From positions 1 through 28,181 of the forward strand of contig JAEYNH010000164.1 of assembly GCA_023412655.1 (NCBI GenBank): a stretch of DNA of 28,181 nucleotides, read 5' to 3'. Shown piece after piece: positions 1 to 7,797 of the stretch. This DNA is from Pseudomonadota bacterium (lineage in GTDB: Bacteria > Pseudomonadota > Alphaproteobacteria > Caulobacterales > Caulobacteraceae). The notes under the pieces are model-generated. The model was not told the origin of the DNA and did no database searches. It worked only from the letters and a program-made list of their open reading frames with translations. The position numbers and the translations under genes were made by a program. Position 1 is the stretch's first letter, and the number at the start of each line of letters is the position of its first letter.

Positions 1-134
1 CCCTCTCCGGCCCCGGGCGGCGCGGTGGCCCCGGCGACGCGCTTTTTTCTTGCGCGCCCATCCGCGGAACCGCACCTGAGCCGTAAGGCTTGTTGCAGGG
101 ACCTTCGGAGTCGGGCGCCAGGACAGGGGAACGG

Positions 135-1607
135 ATGACGGTCTTCATACCGGGGGAAACGTGCTGGCGCATGGCGAGCGCGGACCGCGTGGCGTTCCTC
201 ATCGACAACGAGGCCTATTTCACCGCCGTCTTCGAGGCCATGCAGAAGGCCCGGCGCTCGATCCTCCTGCTCGGCTGGGGCTTCGATCCACGCACCCGGC
301 TGTTCCCCGACGGCTACGACGGGCCGAACGATCCTGACGAGGTGGGCCGCATCCTGCTTCGGTTGTCTGACGCTCGCCCTGACCTCGACATCCGCCTGCT
401 GATCTGGAAGTCGGCCCTGCCGATCAGCGCCAGCCAGCAGTTCTTCCCCCACAAGGCCCGCAAGTGGTTCGAGGGCACGCGCATCAAGTTCCGCCTGGAC
501 GACAAGGTGCCCTTCGGCGCCTGCCACCACCAGAAGGTGCTTGTGATCGACGACCGGCTGGCGTTCTGCGGCGGGGGCGACATCTCCGTCGACCGGTGGG
601 ACACGCCAGGCCATCTGGAGCACGATCCTCGCCGGATCATGCCCGGCCAGGATTATCACGCGCCCCGCCACGAGGTGATGATGATGGTGGACGGCGAGGC
701 GGCGCGCGCCCTGGGCGACCATTTCCGCAAGCGCTGGTGGCGGTCGGAGAAGGAAGAGATGTCGCCGCCGCCGGACGCCGGGGGTGATCCGTGGCCCGAC
801 CACGTGCCGCCACACCTGATCGGCGCGCCTGTGGCCATCGCCCGCACCGAGCCCTCGTGGAAGCAGCCGCAGACGGTGGACGAGATCAAGGCCTTGACGT
901 TGCGCTGCATCGCCGAGGCCCGGGACATCATCTATCTGGAAAACCAATACTTCACCTCGCCTCTGGTGACCGAGGCGCTCGCCGCCCGCCTGGGCGAGCC
1001 TGACGGCCCCGAGGTGGTGCTGATCACCACCGGCAAGTCGCCCAGCTGGTTTGATCAGCTGACCATGGACCATGCGCGGGGGGCGATGATCTGGCGTCTG
1101 CGCGCCGCCGATATCTTCGGCCGCTTCCGGGCCTTCTATCCGACCACCGCTGGCGGGTCGAAGATCATCGTCCACTCGAAGGTGAGCATCTTCGATGACC
1201 GGATCGTCCGCGTGGGCTCGGCCAATCTGAACAACCGCTCCTTTGGCTTCGACACCGAGATCGAGCTCGGCGTGACCTGCGACGAGGAGACCGCGCGGAT
1301 GAACGTGGCGGCCCTGCGGGACCGGCTGGTCGGCCACTTCCTGGGCGTGACCGGCGATGCGGTCGCCAAGGCCCGCGCCAGCCTGGGCGGCATCGCGCCC
1401 GCCATGGACGCTCTCAACCGGCAAGGCCGCCTGGCGCCCGTCGACCTGTCCCGGCGCTCTCCCGTCGCCGAGTTCATCTCGGCCTTCCACGTGGGCGACC
1501 CCACCGAGGTTTCGGACTGCTGGCGCCTGGGCCGGCGGCGCCAGCGGCTGTTCGACGAGGCGCGCGCCCAGGGCGAGCGGCGGGCGGGCGGAAGCGCCGT
1601 GCGCTAG
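135..1607 (+). CDS. Phospholipase D-family protein with two HKD motifs
   Basis: A 490-residue protein with two phospholipase D catalytic motifs of the form HxKxxxxD: H132-K134-D139, followed by a GGGD loop, and H347-K349-D354, followed by GSANLNNRS. This two-HKD layout is that of phospholipases D and cardiolipin synthases, where the two histidines form one active site on phosphodiester substrates. No signal peptide or clear N-terminal membrane helix is visible, so it may be cytosolic or peripheral to the membrane. An in-frame TTG lies at 90, but the ATG at 135 is preferred because AGGGGA sits 4 nt upstream. The neighbouring convergent gene is an EEP-family phosphoesterase; a similar pairing occurs in the E. 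coli ybhP-clsB region, which suggests lipid metabolism. Substrate not determined: cardiolipin synthase or phospholipase are both possible. Confidence 0.85.
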   Translation: MTVFIPGETCWRMASADRVAFLIDNEAYFTAVFEAMQKARRSILLLGWGFDPRTRLFPDGYDGPNDPDEVGRILLRLSDARPDLDIRLLIWKSALPISASQQFFPHKARKWFEGTRIKFRLDDKVPFGACHHQKVLVIDDRLAFCGGGDISVDRWDTPGHLEHDPRRIMPGQDYHAPRHEVMMMVDGEAARALGDHFRKRWWRSEKEEMSPPPDAGGDPWPDHVPPHLIGAPVAIARTEPSWKQPQTVDEIKALTLRCIAEARDIIYLENQYFTSPLVTEALAARLGEPDGPEVVLITTGKSPSWFDQLTMDHARGAMIWRLRAADIFGRFRAFYPTTAGGSKIIVHSKVSIFDDRIVRVGSANLNNRSFGFDTEIELGVTCDEETARMNVAALRDRLVGHFLGVTGDAVAKARASLGGIAPAMDALNRQGRLAPVDLSRRSPVAEFISAFHVGDPTEVSDCWRLGRRRQRLFDEARAQGERRAGGSAVR

Positions 1608-2335
1608 TCGATATCGAAGTCCATCACCAGCGGCAGGTGATCGGACGCCACCCGGGTCAACGGATCAAAGGGGGCGAACACGTCCTGCACCTCGATGCCG
1701 GGGCTCACGAACACGTGGTCGATGCGCAGCACCGGCAGCGGCGAGGGGAATGTGGAGGTGGGCTGTTTGCGCCGCGCGAGGCGCCGCGCCGGCCGCAGGC
1801 GCGAGGTGAGGGTGCGATAGACCACTGAGGTCGCCGTGGCGTTGAAGTCACCGAGCAGGATGGTCGGCCAGCGGCAGTCGGGGTGGTCCAGCCACTCGGG
1901 GCTCGCCAAGTGCGCGGCCTGAATCTGCTGTTCCCGCGGCACCAGGCCAAGGTGGGTGTTGATGATCTGGACGGGCTTGCCGCCGATCTCCACCTCGACC
2001 CAGACCGCGCCGCGCGGCTCGAGGGCCTTCATGCGGTCGTAGCCCGGCAAGGGGCCGGTTTTCACGAGCCGCTCTGGATAGGCGGTCAGGATGGCGTCGC
2101 CGTACCGCTCGCCCTCTACGGTGAAGGCGGGGTGGAAGTGGCTCGTCATCTTGAGCTCTTCGGCGATCTCGTGGGCCTGGTCGGCGTAGTTCGTCCGCCG
2201 GCGGCCGACGTCCAGTTCCTGAAGCGCTACGATGTCGGGGGTCAACTGCGCCAGCACGGCGGCGATGCGCGCCACATCCAGCCGGCGGTCATTCCCGACG
2301 CAGCGATGGACGTTATAGGTGACGATGCGCGGCAT
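1604..2335 (-). CDS. Endonuclease/exonuclease/phosphatase (EEP) family protein
   Basis: A 243-residue protein with the ordered motifs of the EEP (DNase I / exonuclease III-like) superfamily: TYNVHR near the N-terminus, ALQELD (metal-binding Glu), INTHLG, LLGDFNA (catalytic Asp-Asn) and a C-terminal SDHLPLV (Asp-His). These motifs support a metal-dependent phosphodiesterase; the substrate (nucleic acid, phospholipid or inositol phosphate) cannot be told. The ATG at 2335 places the first beta strand directly at the N-terminus. A TTG start at 2467 would add 44 residues of low-complexity Arg-rich sequence and is less likely, although the ribosome binding site at 2335 is weak. Its stop codon interlocks with that of the convergent phospholipase D gene at CTAG (1604-1607). 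It resembles E. coli YbhP in its pairing with a PLD-family gene. Confidence 0.82.
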   Translation of the reverse strand: MPRIVTYNVHRCVGNDRRLDVARIAAVLAQLTPDIVALQELDVGRRRTNYADQAHEIAEELKMTSHFHPAFTVEGERYGDAILTAYPERLVKTGPLPGYDRMKALEPRGAVWVEVEIGGKPVQIINTHLGLVPREQQIQAAHLASPEWLDHPDCRWPTILLGDFNATATSVVYRTLTSRLRPARRLARRKQPTSTFPSPLPVLRIDHVFVSPGIEVQDVFAPFDPLTRVASDHLPLVMDFDID

Positions 2336-2484
2336 GTAGGCGGAGGTCTGGCCGTGAAGTGCGGCGAACGCAAGGTCGCCAAGCGTTGGAACAGCCGTTC
2401 GGTTGCGCGAGCGTCGGGTGGTGGCGCACGCGTTGCGTCCGCGTGCGTTCAGGGAGCGATGGTGCAAGGCGTGCCGGATTTCCC

Positions 2485-2500
2485 TTTACGTCAGCGTCAT
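2485..2500 (+). promoter_or_regulatory. Candidate LiuR/MerR-type operator upstream of the acyl-CoA dehydrogenase genes
   Basis: TTTACGTCAGCGTCAT resembles the TTTACGTnAACGTCAA-type sites described for MerR-family LiuR regulators of branched-chain acyl-CoA catabolism (about 13 of 16 positions by eye, from memory of the motif). It lies directly upstream of a possible promoter: TTTCCA at 2502-2507, a 17-nt spacer and TATAGG at 2525-2530. No regulator gene is in the window, so this rests on motif resemblance and position. Confidence 0.3.
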
Positions 2501-2570
2501 CTTTCCAGCGGTGTGAGGCGCGCGTATAGGGTCGCCGAAGCGGCTTCAAACGCTTGTAAGGGAGACGGCC

Positions 2571-3776
2571 ATGAACCTCGACTTCACCCCTGAAGAGAAC
2601 GCCTTCCGCGAAGAGGTTCGCGCCTTCATCCGCGACAACTATCCCGCCGCGCTGCGCAAGGCGCAGGACGAGCGTCGGCCGCTCACCAAGGAAGAGTACC
2701 TGCTCTGGCACAAGGTGCTGGCCAAGAAGGGCTGGGTCGCCCCGGGCTGGCCGAAGGAGCTGGGCGGCACGGGCTGGACGCCCACCCAGAAGTACATCTG
2801 GTCGGAAGAGACGGCGAAGGCTGACTGCCTGCCGCTGCTGCCCTTCGGCCTCTCGATGCTGGCGCCGGTGATCTACACCTTCGGCACCGACGAGCAGAAG
2901 CAGCGCTTCCTGCCCGGCATCTACAATGGCGACGTCTGGTGGTGCCAGGGCTACTCCGAGCCCGGCGCGGGCTCCGACCTGGCCAACCTGAAGTGCCGGG
3001 CCGAGCGGATCACCGCCGACGACGGCAAGGAATACTACATCGTCAACGGCCAGAAGACCTGGACGACGCTGGGCCAGCACGCCGACTGGGGCTTCTTCCT
3101 CGTGCGCACCGATCCCGACGCCAAGCCGCAGTCGGGCATCTCCTTCCTGCTGATCGACATGAAGACGCCCGGTATCGAGGTGCGTCCGATCATCACCCTG
3201 GAAGGCGGCCATGAGGTCAATGACGTCTTCCTCGACAATGTGAAGGTGCCGGTCGAGAACCGCATCTTCCACGAGAACCAGGGATGGACCTGTGCGAAGG
3301 CGCTGCTGGCGCACGAGCGCACCGGCATCGCCGGCGTGGCGCGTTCCAAGCGCAACCTGGAGAAACTGCGCAAGATCGCCGGGACCGAGAAGTCCGACGC
3401 CGGCGGCTCGCTGATCGGCGACGCATTCTTCCGCCGCAAGGTCGCCGAGCTGGAGATCGACCTGACCGCGCTGGAGTTCACGGAACTGCGCACGCTGGCG
3501 GGCGAGTCGAGCGGTAAGGGCCCCGGTCCGGAAAGCTCGATCCTCAAGATCAAGGGCACCGAGATCCAGCAGCGTCTGCAGGAGCTGGCGCTGGAGGCGG
3601 TGGGCCACTACGGCGCCCCGTTCCTGCGCGACCTGAAGGGCTCGAACCTGGGCGTCGGTCCCGACTACGCCGAGGGCCTGGCGGGCGAGTATTTCAACGG
3701 CCGCAAGACTTCGATCTACGGCGGGTCCAACGAGATCCAGCGCAACATCATCGCCAAGATGGTCCTGGGCCTCTAA
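2571..3776 (+). CDS. Acyl-CoA dehydrogenase, large-subunit type
   Basis: A 401-residue flavoprotein of the acyl-CoA dehydrogenase family, which oxidises acyl-CoA to 2-enoyl-CoA and passes electrons to ETF. The fold order is visible: helical N-domain, middle beta domain with the WCQGYSEPGAGSDLA segment around residues 124-138 and NGQKTWTT, then the C-terminal helical domain. The usual catalytic Glu of the YEGT motif is replaced by Gly (YGGSNEIQ, Y383-G384). A Glu in AHERTGI (E249) falls where isovaleryl-CoA dehydrogenase and the mycobacterial FadE heteromers carry their base. The protein resembles those annotated as pimeloyl-CoA dehydrogenase large subunits. AAGGGAG precedes the ATG. The next gene, 60 nt on, encodes a second, dissimilar dehydrogenase, likely its partner. 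Substrate unknown. Confidence 0.88.
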   Translation: MNLDFTPEENAFREEVRAFIRDNYPAALRKAQDERRPLTKEEYLLWHKVLAKKGWVAPGWPKELGGTGWTPTQKYIWSEETAKADCLPLLPFGLSMLAPVIYTFGTDEQKQRFLPGIYNGDVWWCQGYSEPGAGSDLANLKCRAERITADDGKEYYIVNGQKTWTTLGQHADWGFFLVRTDPDAKPQSGISFLLIDMKTPGIEVRPIITLEGGHEVNDVFLDNVKVPVENRIFHENQGWTCAKALLAHERTGIAGVARSKRNLEKLRKIAGTEKSDAGGSLIGDAFFRRKVAELEIDLTALEFTELRTLAGESSGKGPGPESSILKIKGTEIQQRLQELALEAVGHYGAPFLRDLKGSNLGVGPDYAEGLAGEYFNGRKTSIYGGSNEIQRNIIAKMVLGL

Positions 3777-3836
3777 GGCCCAGCCATTCGAACCAAGCCC
3801 ATACTGCAATCAATTTTCTGAGGAAGCGTCTCTCCG

Positions 3837-4979
3837 ATGGATTTCAGCTTCACCGAAGAACAGTCGATGTTGCGCGACACCGTCGCGAGCTACCTGGCCG
3901 ACAACTACGACTTCGACAAGCGCCGCGCCGCCCTGGCCAAGGCGCCCCACTGGCGGCCGGACGTCTGGAAGGCCTTCGCCGAGGAGCTGGGGATCCTGGG
4001 CGCGCCGTTCTCGGAAGACCTGGGCGGGCTGGGCGGCGGCCCGATCGAGAACATGGTGGTGATGGAAGAGCTGGGTAAGGCGCTGGTCGTCGAGCCCTAC
4101 CTGCCGACCGTCGTCATCGGCGGCGGCTTCCTGAAGCACTCGGGCTACGCCGGCGCGGCCGACCTGATCGGCGGCATCATCGGCGGCGAGAACATCTTCG
4201 CCTTCGCCTACGCCGAGCCGCAGGGCCGCTACAACCTGGCGGACCTCACCACCACGGCCAAGAAGGACGGCTCGGGCTGGGTGCTGAACGGCCACAAGGC
4301 GGTGGTCATCGGCGCGCCCTACGCCACCCACTTCATCGTCACCGCCCGCACTGCCGGCGGTCAGCGTGACGCCCAAGGCGTGTCGGTGTTCGTGGTCGAG
4401 CGCGGCGCCGCCGGCGTGTCCACGCGCGACTACCCCACCGTCGACGGCTTTATGGCCTCGGAGGTCTACTTCGAGAACGTGTCGCTGGGCGCCGACGCCC
4501 TGATCGGCCCGGCCGACAACGGCCTGCCGCTGGTCGAGAAGGTGGTGGACGAAGCCATCGCCGCCACCTGCGCCGAGGCGTGCGGCGTGCTGCGCAAGCT
4601 GCAGGAAGGCACGGTGGAGTACACCAAGCAGCGCAAGCAGTTCGGCGTGCCGATCAGCTCGTTCCAGGTGCTGCAGCACCGCATGGTCGACATGTTCATC
4701 AACCTCGAGCAGTCGATCTCCATGACCTACATGGCCAACATCAAGCTCGGCGACGACGCCGAGCGAGCCAAGGCCGCCTCCGCAGCCAAGGTGCAGATCG
4801 GCAAGGCCTGCAAGTTCGTGGGCGAGCAGGCCATCCAGCTGCACGGCGGCATGGGCATGACCGACGAGATGGCGATCGGCCACTACTTCAAGCGCGCCAC
4901 GATGATCGCCAGCGCCTTCGGCTCGGTGGATCACCACCTCGCCCGCTATGAGTTCCTGAGCCTGGGCCAGGCGGCCTAG
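3837..4979 (+). CDS. Acyl-CoA dehydrogenase, small-subunit type
   Basis: A 380-residue acyl-CoA dehydrogenase family protein. It keeps the FAD-contacting segments RKQFGVPISSFQ and AIQLHGGMGMTDE, both absent or altered in the upstream dehydrogenase. It lacks an obvious catalytic Glu at either usual site (the C-terminal segment reads ASAFGSVDHH, and there is no HER motif). This complementary loss suggests that the two proteins form a heteromeric enzyme with one composite active site, as known for mycobacterial FadE pairs. It resembles proteins annotated as pimeloyl-CoA dehydrogenase small subunit. GAGGAAG lies about 10 nt upstream of the ATG. Co-transcription with the upstream gene is likely (60-nt gap, same strand). 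The substrate could be a dicarboxylyl-, branched or sterol-side-chain CoA and cannot be decided here. Confidence 0.87.
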   Translation: MDFSFTEEQSMLRDTVASYLADNYDFDKRRAALAKAPHWRPDVWKAFAEELGILGAPFSEDLGGLGGGPIENMVVMEELGKALVVEPYLPTVVIGGGFLKHSGYAGAADLIGGIIGGENIFAFAYAEPQGRYNLADLTTTAKKDGSGWVLNGHKAVVIGAPYATHFIVTARTAGGQRDAQGVSVFVVERGAAGVSTRDYPTVDGFMASEVYFENVSLGADALIGPADNGLPLVEKVVDEAIAATCAEACGVLRKLQEGTVEYTKQRKQFGVPISSFQVLQHRMVDMFINLEQSISMTYMANIKLGDDAERAKAASAAKVQIGKACKFVGEQAIQLHGGMGMTDEMAIGHYFKRATMIASAFGSVDHHLARYEFLSLGQAA

Positions 4980-4995
4980 GATCTCACAGCCAGGA

Positions 4996-5035
4996 ACGCC
5001 CGCGTTCGCGCCGCCGACAGTCGCGGCGCGGGCGT
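4996..5035 (+). terminator. Strong GC hairpin after the acyl-CoA dehydrogenase pair
   Basis: The arm ACGCCCG...CGCCGC pairs with GCGGCGCGGGCGT, giving 13 bp with a 6-nt bulge on the left arm and an 8-nt loop. It begins 16 nt after the stop codon. There is no U-tract, so it may be an RNA-end stabiliser or a poor intrinsic terminator. Confidence 0.4.
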
Positions 5036-5142
5036 GGGCCTCCTGCCGGCCGGCCCGCCAGGCGGGTGCTCCAAGTTCCCGCGCCGCCCAAACAGAGCCG
5101 CAGCTTGTTGCCGCACGGCGCGCAGCGGCCTAACCCGGATCG

Positions 5143-6036
5143 ATGTCTCTCCGCGACTTCGGGCTTCTGGTGCTGGTCTGCCTGCTCTGGGCCTCGAACA
5201 ACATCATCTCGAAGTATGTGGTGAGCTACCTCGAGGCTCCGCCGCTGTTCTATGCGGCCGTGCGCTTCGTGGTGGTGGTGCTCGTGGTTTTCCCGTGGCT
5301 GTTCCCCATGCCCCGGCCGGCTTGGCGTATGGTGCTGGTGGGCCTGCTGATGGGCGGCGGAAATTTCGCGCTCCTGTTCGTCGGCCTCAAGACGGCGACA
5401 CCATCGGCCGCCGCGGTGGTAAGCCAGCTGGGCGTGCCGATCACCACCCTGTTGTCCATGCTCATGCTGGGCGAGCGGATCCGCTGGCGCCGTGGCCTGG
5501 GCATCGCCCTGACCCTGGCCGGAGCCCTGGCGGTGATGTGGGACCCGCACGGCTTCGCCCTGTCCACCGGCCTGATGTTCGTGGTGGCCGCTGCCTTCGC
5601 CGGGTCGCTGGGGGCGGTGATGATGAAGCAGATGGGCGGGGTGAAGCCGCTGCAGTTCCAGGCCTGGGTGGGTCTGTCCTCGATGCTGCCGCTCATCCTT
5701 CTCTCGGTGCTCTTCGAGCCGGGCCAACTGGAGGCGGGCATCGCCGCCGGCTTGCAGTTCTGGGCGGCCGCGGTCTACTCGGGACTGGTGGTCTCGGTGG
5801 GCGCCCACACGCTCTATTACGGGCTGATCCAGCGCTATGAGGCGACCCTCATCTCGCCGTTGACGCTCATGACCCCGCTGGCCACCATCTTCCTCGGCGT
5901 GGCTTTGCTGGGAGATCCGTTCGGGCCGCGGATGGTGCTCGGCACGGCGCTGGCCCTGGTCGGCGTGCTGATCATCGCCTTGCGCCGCAATCAGGTGATG
6001 CCCCTGCTCCTCGCCTTCTGGAACCGTACGCAATGA
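5143..6036 (+). CDS. EamA/DMT-superfamily membrane transporter
   Basis: A 297-residue very hydrophobic protein with about ten predicted membrane segments arranged as two EamA repeats. Each half begins with a short helix and contains the Pro- and Gly-rich segments typical of drug/metabolite transporters (for example SQLGVPITTLLSMLMLGE in the first half and SPLTLMTPLATIFLGVALLG in the second). Length matches the family (about 300 residues). Substrates of this family range from amino acids to nucleotides and toxic metabolites, so none is assigned. The start ATG at 5143 lies directly before the first membrane helix (LRDFGLLVLVCLLWASNNII). The stop overlaps the start of the downstream amidase gene by 4 bp (ATGA), so the two are probably co-translated. 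Confidence 0.85.
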   Translation: MSLRDFGLLVLVCLLWASNNIISKYVVSYLEAPPLFYAAVRFVVVVLVVFPWLFPMPRPAWRMVLVGLLMGGGNFALLFVGLKTATPSAAAVVSQLGVPITTLLSMLMLGERIRWRRGLGIALTLAGALAVMWDPHGFALSTGLMFVVAAAFAGSLGAVMMKQMGGVKPLQFQAWVGLSSMLPLILLSVLFEPGQLEAGIAAGLQFWAAAVYSGLVVSVGAHTLYYGLIQRYEATLISPLTLMTPLATIFLGVALLGDPFGPRMVLGTALALVGVLIIALRRNQVMPLLLAFWNRTQ

Positions 6037-6752
6037 CCTTCATCGAGGCCCCGTCCCCCAACTTCAACCCCCGCACCACGCCGCCGGACAGCCTCGTCCT
6101 GCACTACACCGGCATGGAGACCGGCGAGGGGGCGCTGGAGCGGCTGCGAGACCCCGAGGCCAAGGTCTCGTCGCACTATCTGGTGGAGGAGGACGGTCGG
6201 ATCTTCCGCCTCGTGCCGGAAGAGCGCAGGGCCTGGCACGCCGGGGTCTCGTTCTGGAAGGGGCAGCGGAACCTCAACGACATCTCTATCGGCATCGAGA
6301 TCGTCAACCCGGGCCACGAGTGGGGCTATCGGCCTTTCCCCGAGGCCCAGATCGCGGCGGTGATCGCCCTGGTCGCCGACATCCGCACGCGCTGGACGAT
6401 CAACGATGACCGGATCATCGGTCACTCCGACATCGCCCCCGACCGCAAGATCGACCCCGGCGAGCTGTTTCCCTGGAAGCAGTTGGCTGAGGCAGGTCAT
6501 GGGCTGTGGGCGGAGGCGCCTCCGGCGCCGGGGGCGCCCATCGGCGAGGGCGAGGAGGGGGCGGCGGTGTTCGCCCTTCAGGCGGGGCTCACGCGGCTGG
6601 GCTATGATCTGCCGCCGTCGGGGAGGTACGACAGCCAGACGACCACCGTGGTCAGCGCCTTCCAGCGCCACTGGCGGCCCGAACGCTTCGACGGGATCGC
6701 CGATGGAGAGACCCGCGCCAGGCTGATCGCCCTGCTGCGGCTGGGCGGCTGA
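6033..6752 (+). CDS. N-acetylmuramoyl-L-alanine amidase, AmpD/AmiD-like, with PG-binding domain
   Basis: A 239-residue protein with an Amidase_2 domain (about 15-150) and a C-terminal peptidoglycan-binding-1 domain (about 170-237). The zinc ligands of the AmpD family are present: H24 in VLHYTG, H131 and D141 in GHSDIAPDRKIDPG. The catalytic-site E89 (GIEIVNPG) and K139 are also present. The reaction is cleavage of the amide between MurNAc (or anhydro-MurNAc) and L-Ala of the stem peptide. The domain layout is that of AmiD, but no signal peptide or lipobox is visible, so the predicted location is the cytoplasm, as for AmpD, which recycles anhydro-muropeptides. It overlaps the upstream transporter gene by 4 bp and the downstream gene by 1 bp (TGATG). 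Confidence 0.88.
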   Translation: MTFIEAPSPNFNPRTTPPDSLVLHYTGMETGEGALERLRDPEAKVSSHYLVEEDGRIFRLVPEERRAWHAGVSFWKGQRNLNDISIGIEIVNPGHEWGYRPFPEAQIAAVIALVADIRTRWTINDDRIIGHSDIAPDRKIDPGELFPWKQLAEAGHGLWAEAPPAPGAPIGEGEEGAAVFALQAGLTRLGYDLPPSGRYDSQTTTVVSAFQRHWRPERFDGIADGETRARLIALLRLGG

Positions 6753-7366
6753 TGCATCCCGCGCGCCTGTTTCATGTGGATGACGCCGAACCGCTCCTGG
6801 CGCAGCTCGCCGCGCAGCCGTTCGTGACGATCGCCGCCGCGCCCGACGGGCGTCCGCGTGTGGCCCATGCCCCCGCCGTGGTGCGTCGCCTTGGGGACGG
6901 CCTTGCGATCGACTTCCACCTCTCCCGCGGCAACGCCTTGAGCCCATTCCTCTCCCAGGGCTTCCGGGCTGTCGCCGTCAGTCTCGGCCCCGACGCATAT
7001 GTGAGCCCCGACTGGTACGAGAGCGCCGACCAGGTGCCGACGTGGAACTACGTGAGCGTGGAAGCCGAGGGACCGGTGAGCGTCCTGGACGAAGCCGGAC
7101 TGATCGCTCAGGTCGATGCACTGTCGGCGCAGGAGGAGGCGCGCCTCTTGCCGAAGCCGCCGTGGACCCGAGCCAAGATGCGCCCCGGGTTGTTCGAAAG
7201 CATGCTCCGGGGCATCGTCGGAGCCAGGCTGACCGTTGAGCGGCTGCAGGGCGTCTCCAAGCTCGGCCAGAACAAGGGCGAGGCCGACCGTGCAGGCGTC
7301 ATCCAGGCCCTAGGGGGCCATCCGCTCGCCCGGTTGATGGAAGACAGGGGCGCCACGCCGGCTTGA
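6752..7366 (+). CDS. PaiB-like FMN-binding protein (negative transcriptional regulator family)
   Basis: A 204-residue protein of the PaiB family, a split-barrel FMN-binding fold. Family hallmarks include the N-terminal MHPARLFHVDD, the SPDWYES segment (85-91) followed by VPTWNYVSV (95-103), and the C-terminal KLGQNKGEADR. In Bacillus, PaiB was described as a negative regulator of sporulation and protease genes; in proteobacteria the role is unclear and many members may simply be flavin-dependent oxidoreductases. The ATG overlaps the amidase stop (TGATG), so it is translationally coupled. Its own stop codon lies inside the putative -35 element of the RNase P RNA promoter. Confidence 0.82.
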   Translation: MHPARLFHVDDAEPLLAQLAAQPFVTIAAAPDGRPRVAHAPAVVRRLGDGLAIDFHLSRGNALSPFLSQGFRAVAVSLGPDAYVSPDWYESADQVPTWNYVSVEAEGPVSVLDEAGLIAQVDALSAQEEARLLPKPPWTRAKMRPGLFESMLRGIVGARLTVERLQGVSKLGQNKGEADRAGVIQALGGHPLARLMEDRGATPA

Positions 7367-7390
7367 CCCAAGGGGGCGGAACGCTCACCT
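7363..7390 (+). promoter_or_regulatory. Likely promoter of the RNase P RNA gene
   Basis: TTGACCC at 7363-7369 and GCTCACCT at 7383-7390, 13 nt apart, resemble the Caulobacter housekeeping sigma consensus (TTGACGS, 10-14 nt, GCTANAWC). The -35 match is good and the -10 partial. The predicted start, about 7 nt downstream, coincides with the 5' end of the RNase P RNA P1 helix at 7398. Confidence 0.5.
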
Positions 7391-7397
7391 TCCGCCG

Positions 7398-7797
7398 CGG
7401 ATCAGATGGCCGGGCGGTCGCGGGTCTCCTTTCGGAGACTCGAGGAAAGTCCGGGCTCCACGACGACATGGCGGCGGGTAACGCCCGCCGGGGGTGACCC
7501 TAGGGATAGCGCCACAGAAAGCAAACCGCCCCGGCTTGCCGGGGTAAGGGTGAAAGGGTGGGGTAAGAGCCCACCGGGTCGCTGGTAACAGAGGCCGCAT
7601 GGCAAGCCCCGCCAGGAGCAAGACCGAATAGGGATCCTGCGCCGGACAAGTCCTTCAGGGATACTGCCGGCAGGGCCGTCGTCGGTCCGAGGGATCCGGG
7701 TTGGTCGCGAGAACCGCTCCGTGAGGGGCGGTCCAGAGGAATGATCGCCGCGCCCGCAAGGGCGGCACAGAACCCGGCTTATAGGCCGTCTGATCCG
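7398..7797 (+). ncRNA. rnpB: RNase P RNA (bacterial type A)
   Basis: The catalytic RNA that matures tRNA 5' ends. Universal conserved blocks are present in order: GAGGAAAGTCCGGGCTC at 7442-7458 (CR-I), AAGGGTGAAAGGGTGGGGTAAGAG-type sequence from about 7546 with GAGCCCACCG (CR-II/III region), AGGCCGCATGGCAA near 7590, and ACAGAACCCGGCTTATAGGC at 7767-7786 (CR-V). The ends are fixed by the P1 helix: 7398-7411 pairs with 7784-7797 over 14 bp with one G-U pair. The length of 400 nt is usual. Apparent reading frames inside this segment are not genes. Confidence 0.96.

Noticed and set aside
1..134. Possible end or start of another gene before the phospholipase D gene, and a T-run at 43-48
   Set aside because: A minus-strand ATG at 61 opens a frame to the window edge, and CGCGC/GCGCG arms flank the T-run, but 60 bases are too few to support a gene, and the T-run lies in the loop rather than after a stem.
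2313..3809. Long minus-strand open frame of 498 codons antisense to the first acyl-CoA dehydrogenase
   Set aside because: It is a high-GC shadow of the plus-strand gene: low-complexity composition rich in Gly, Ala, Arg, Asp and His, no recognisable motif, and it overlaps a clear family member over its whole length.
3810..4937. Minus-strand open frame of 375 codons antisense to the second acyl-CoA dehydrogenase
   Set aside because: Same reason: repetitive His/Asp/Ala-rich translation opposite a well-supported gene.
7385..7621. Short open frames within the RNase P RNA region
   Set aside because: The segment is fully explained by the conserved rnpB structure and sequence blocks.
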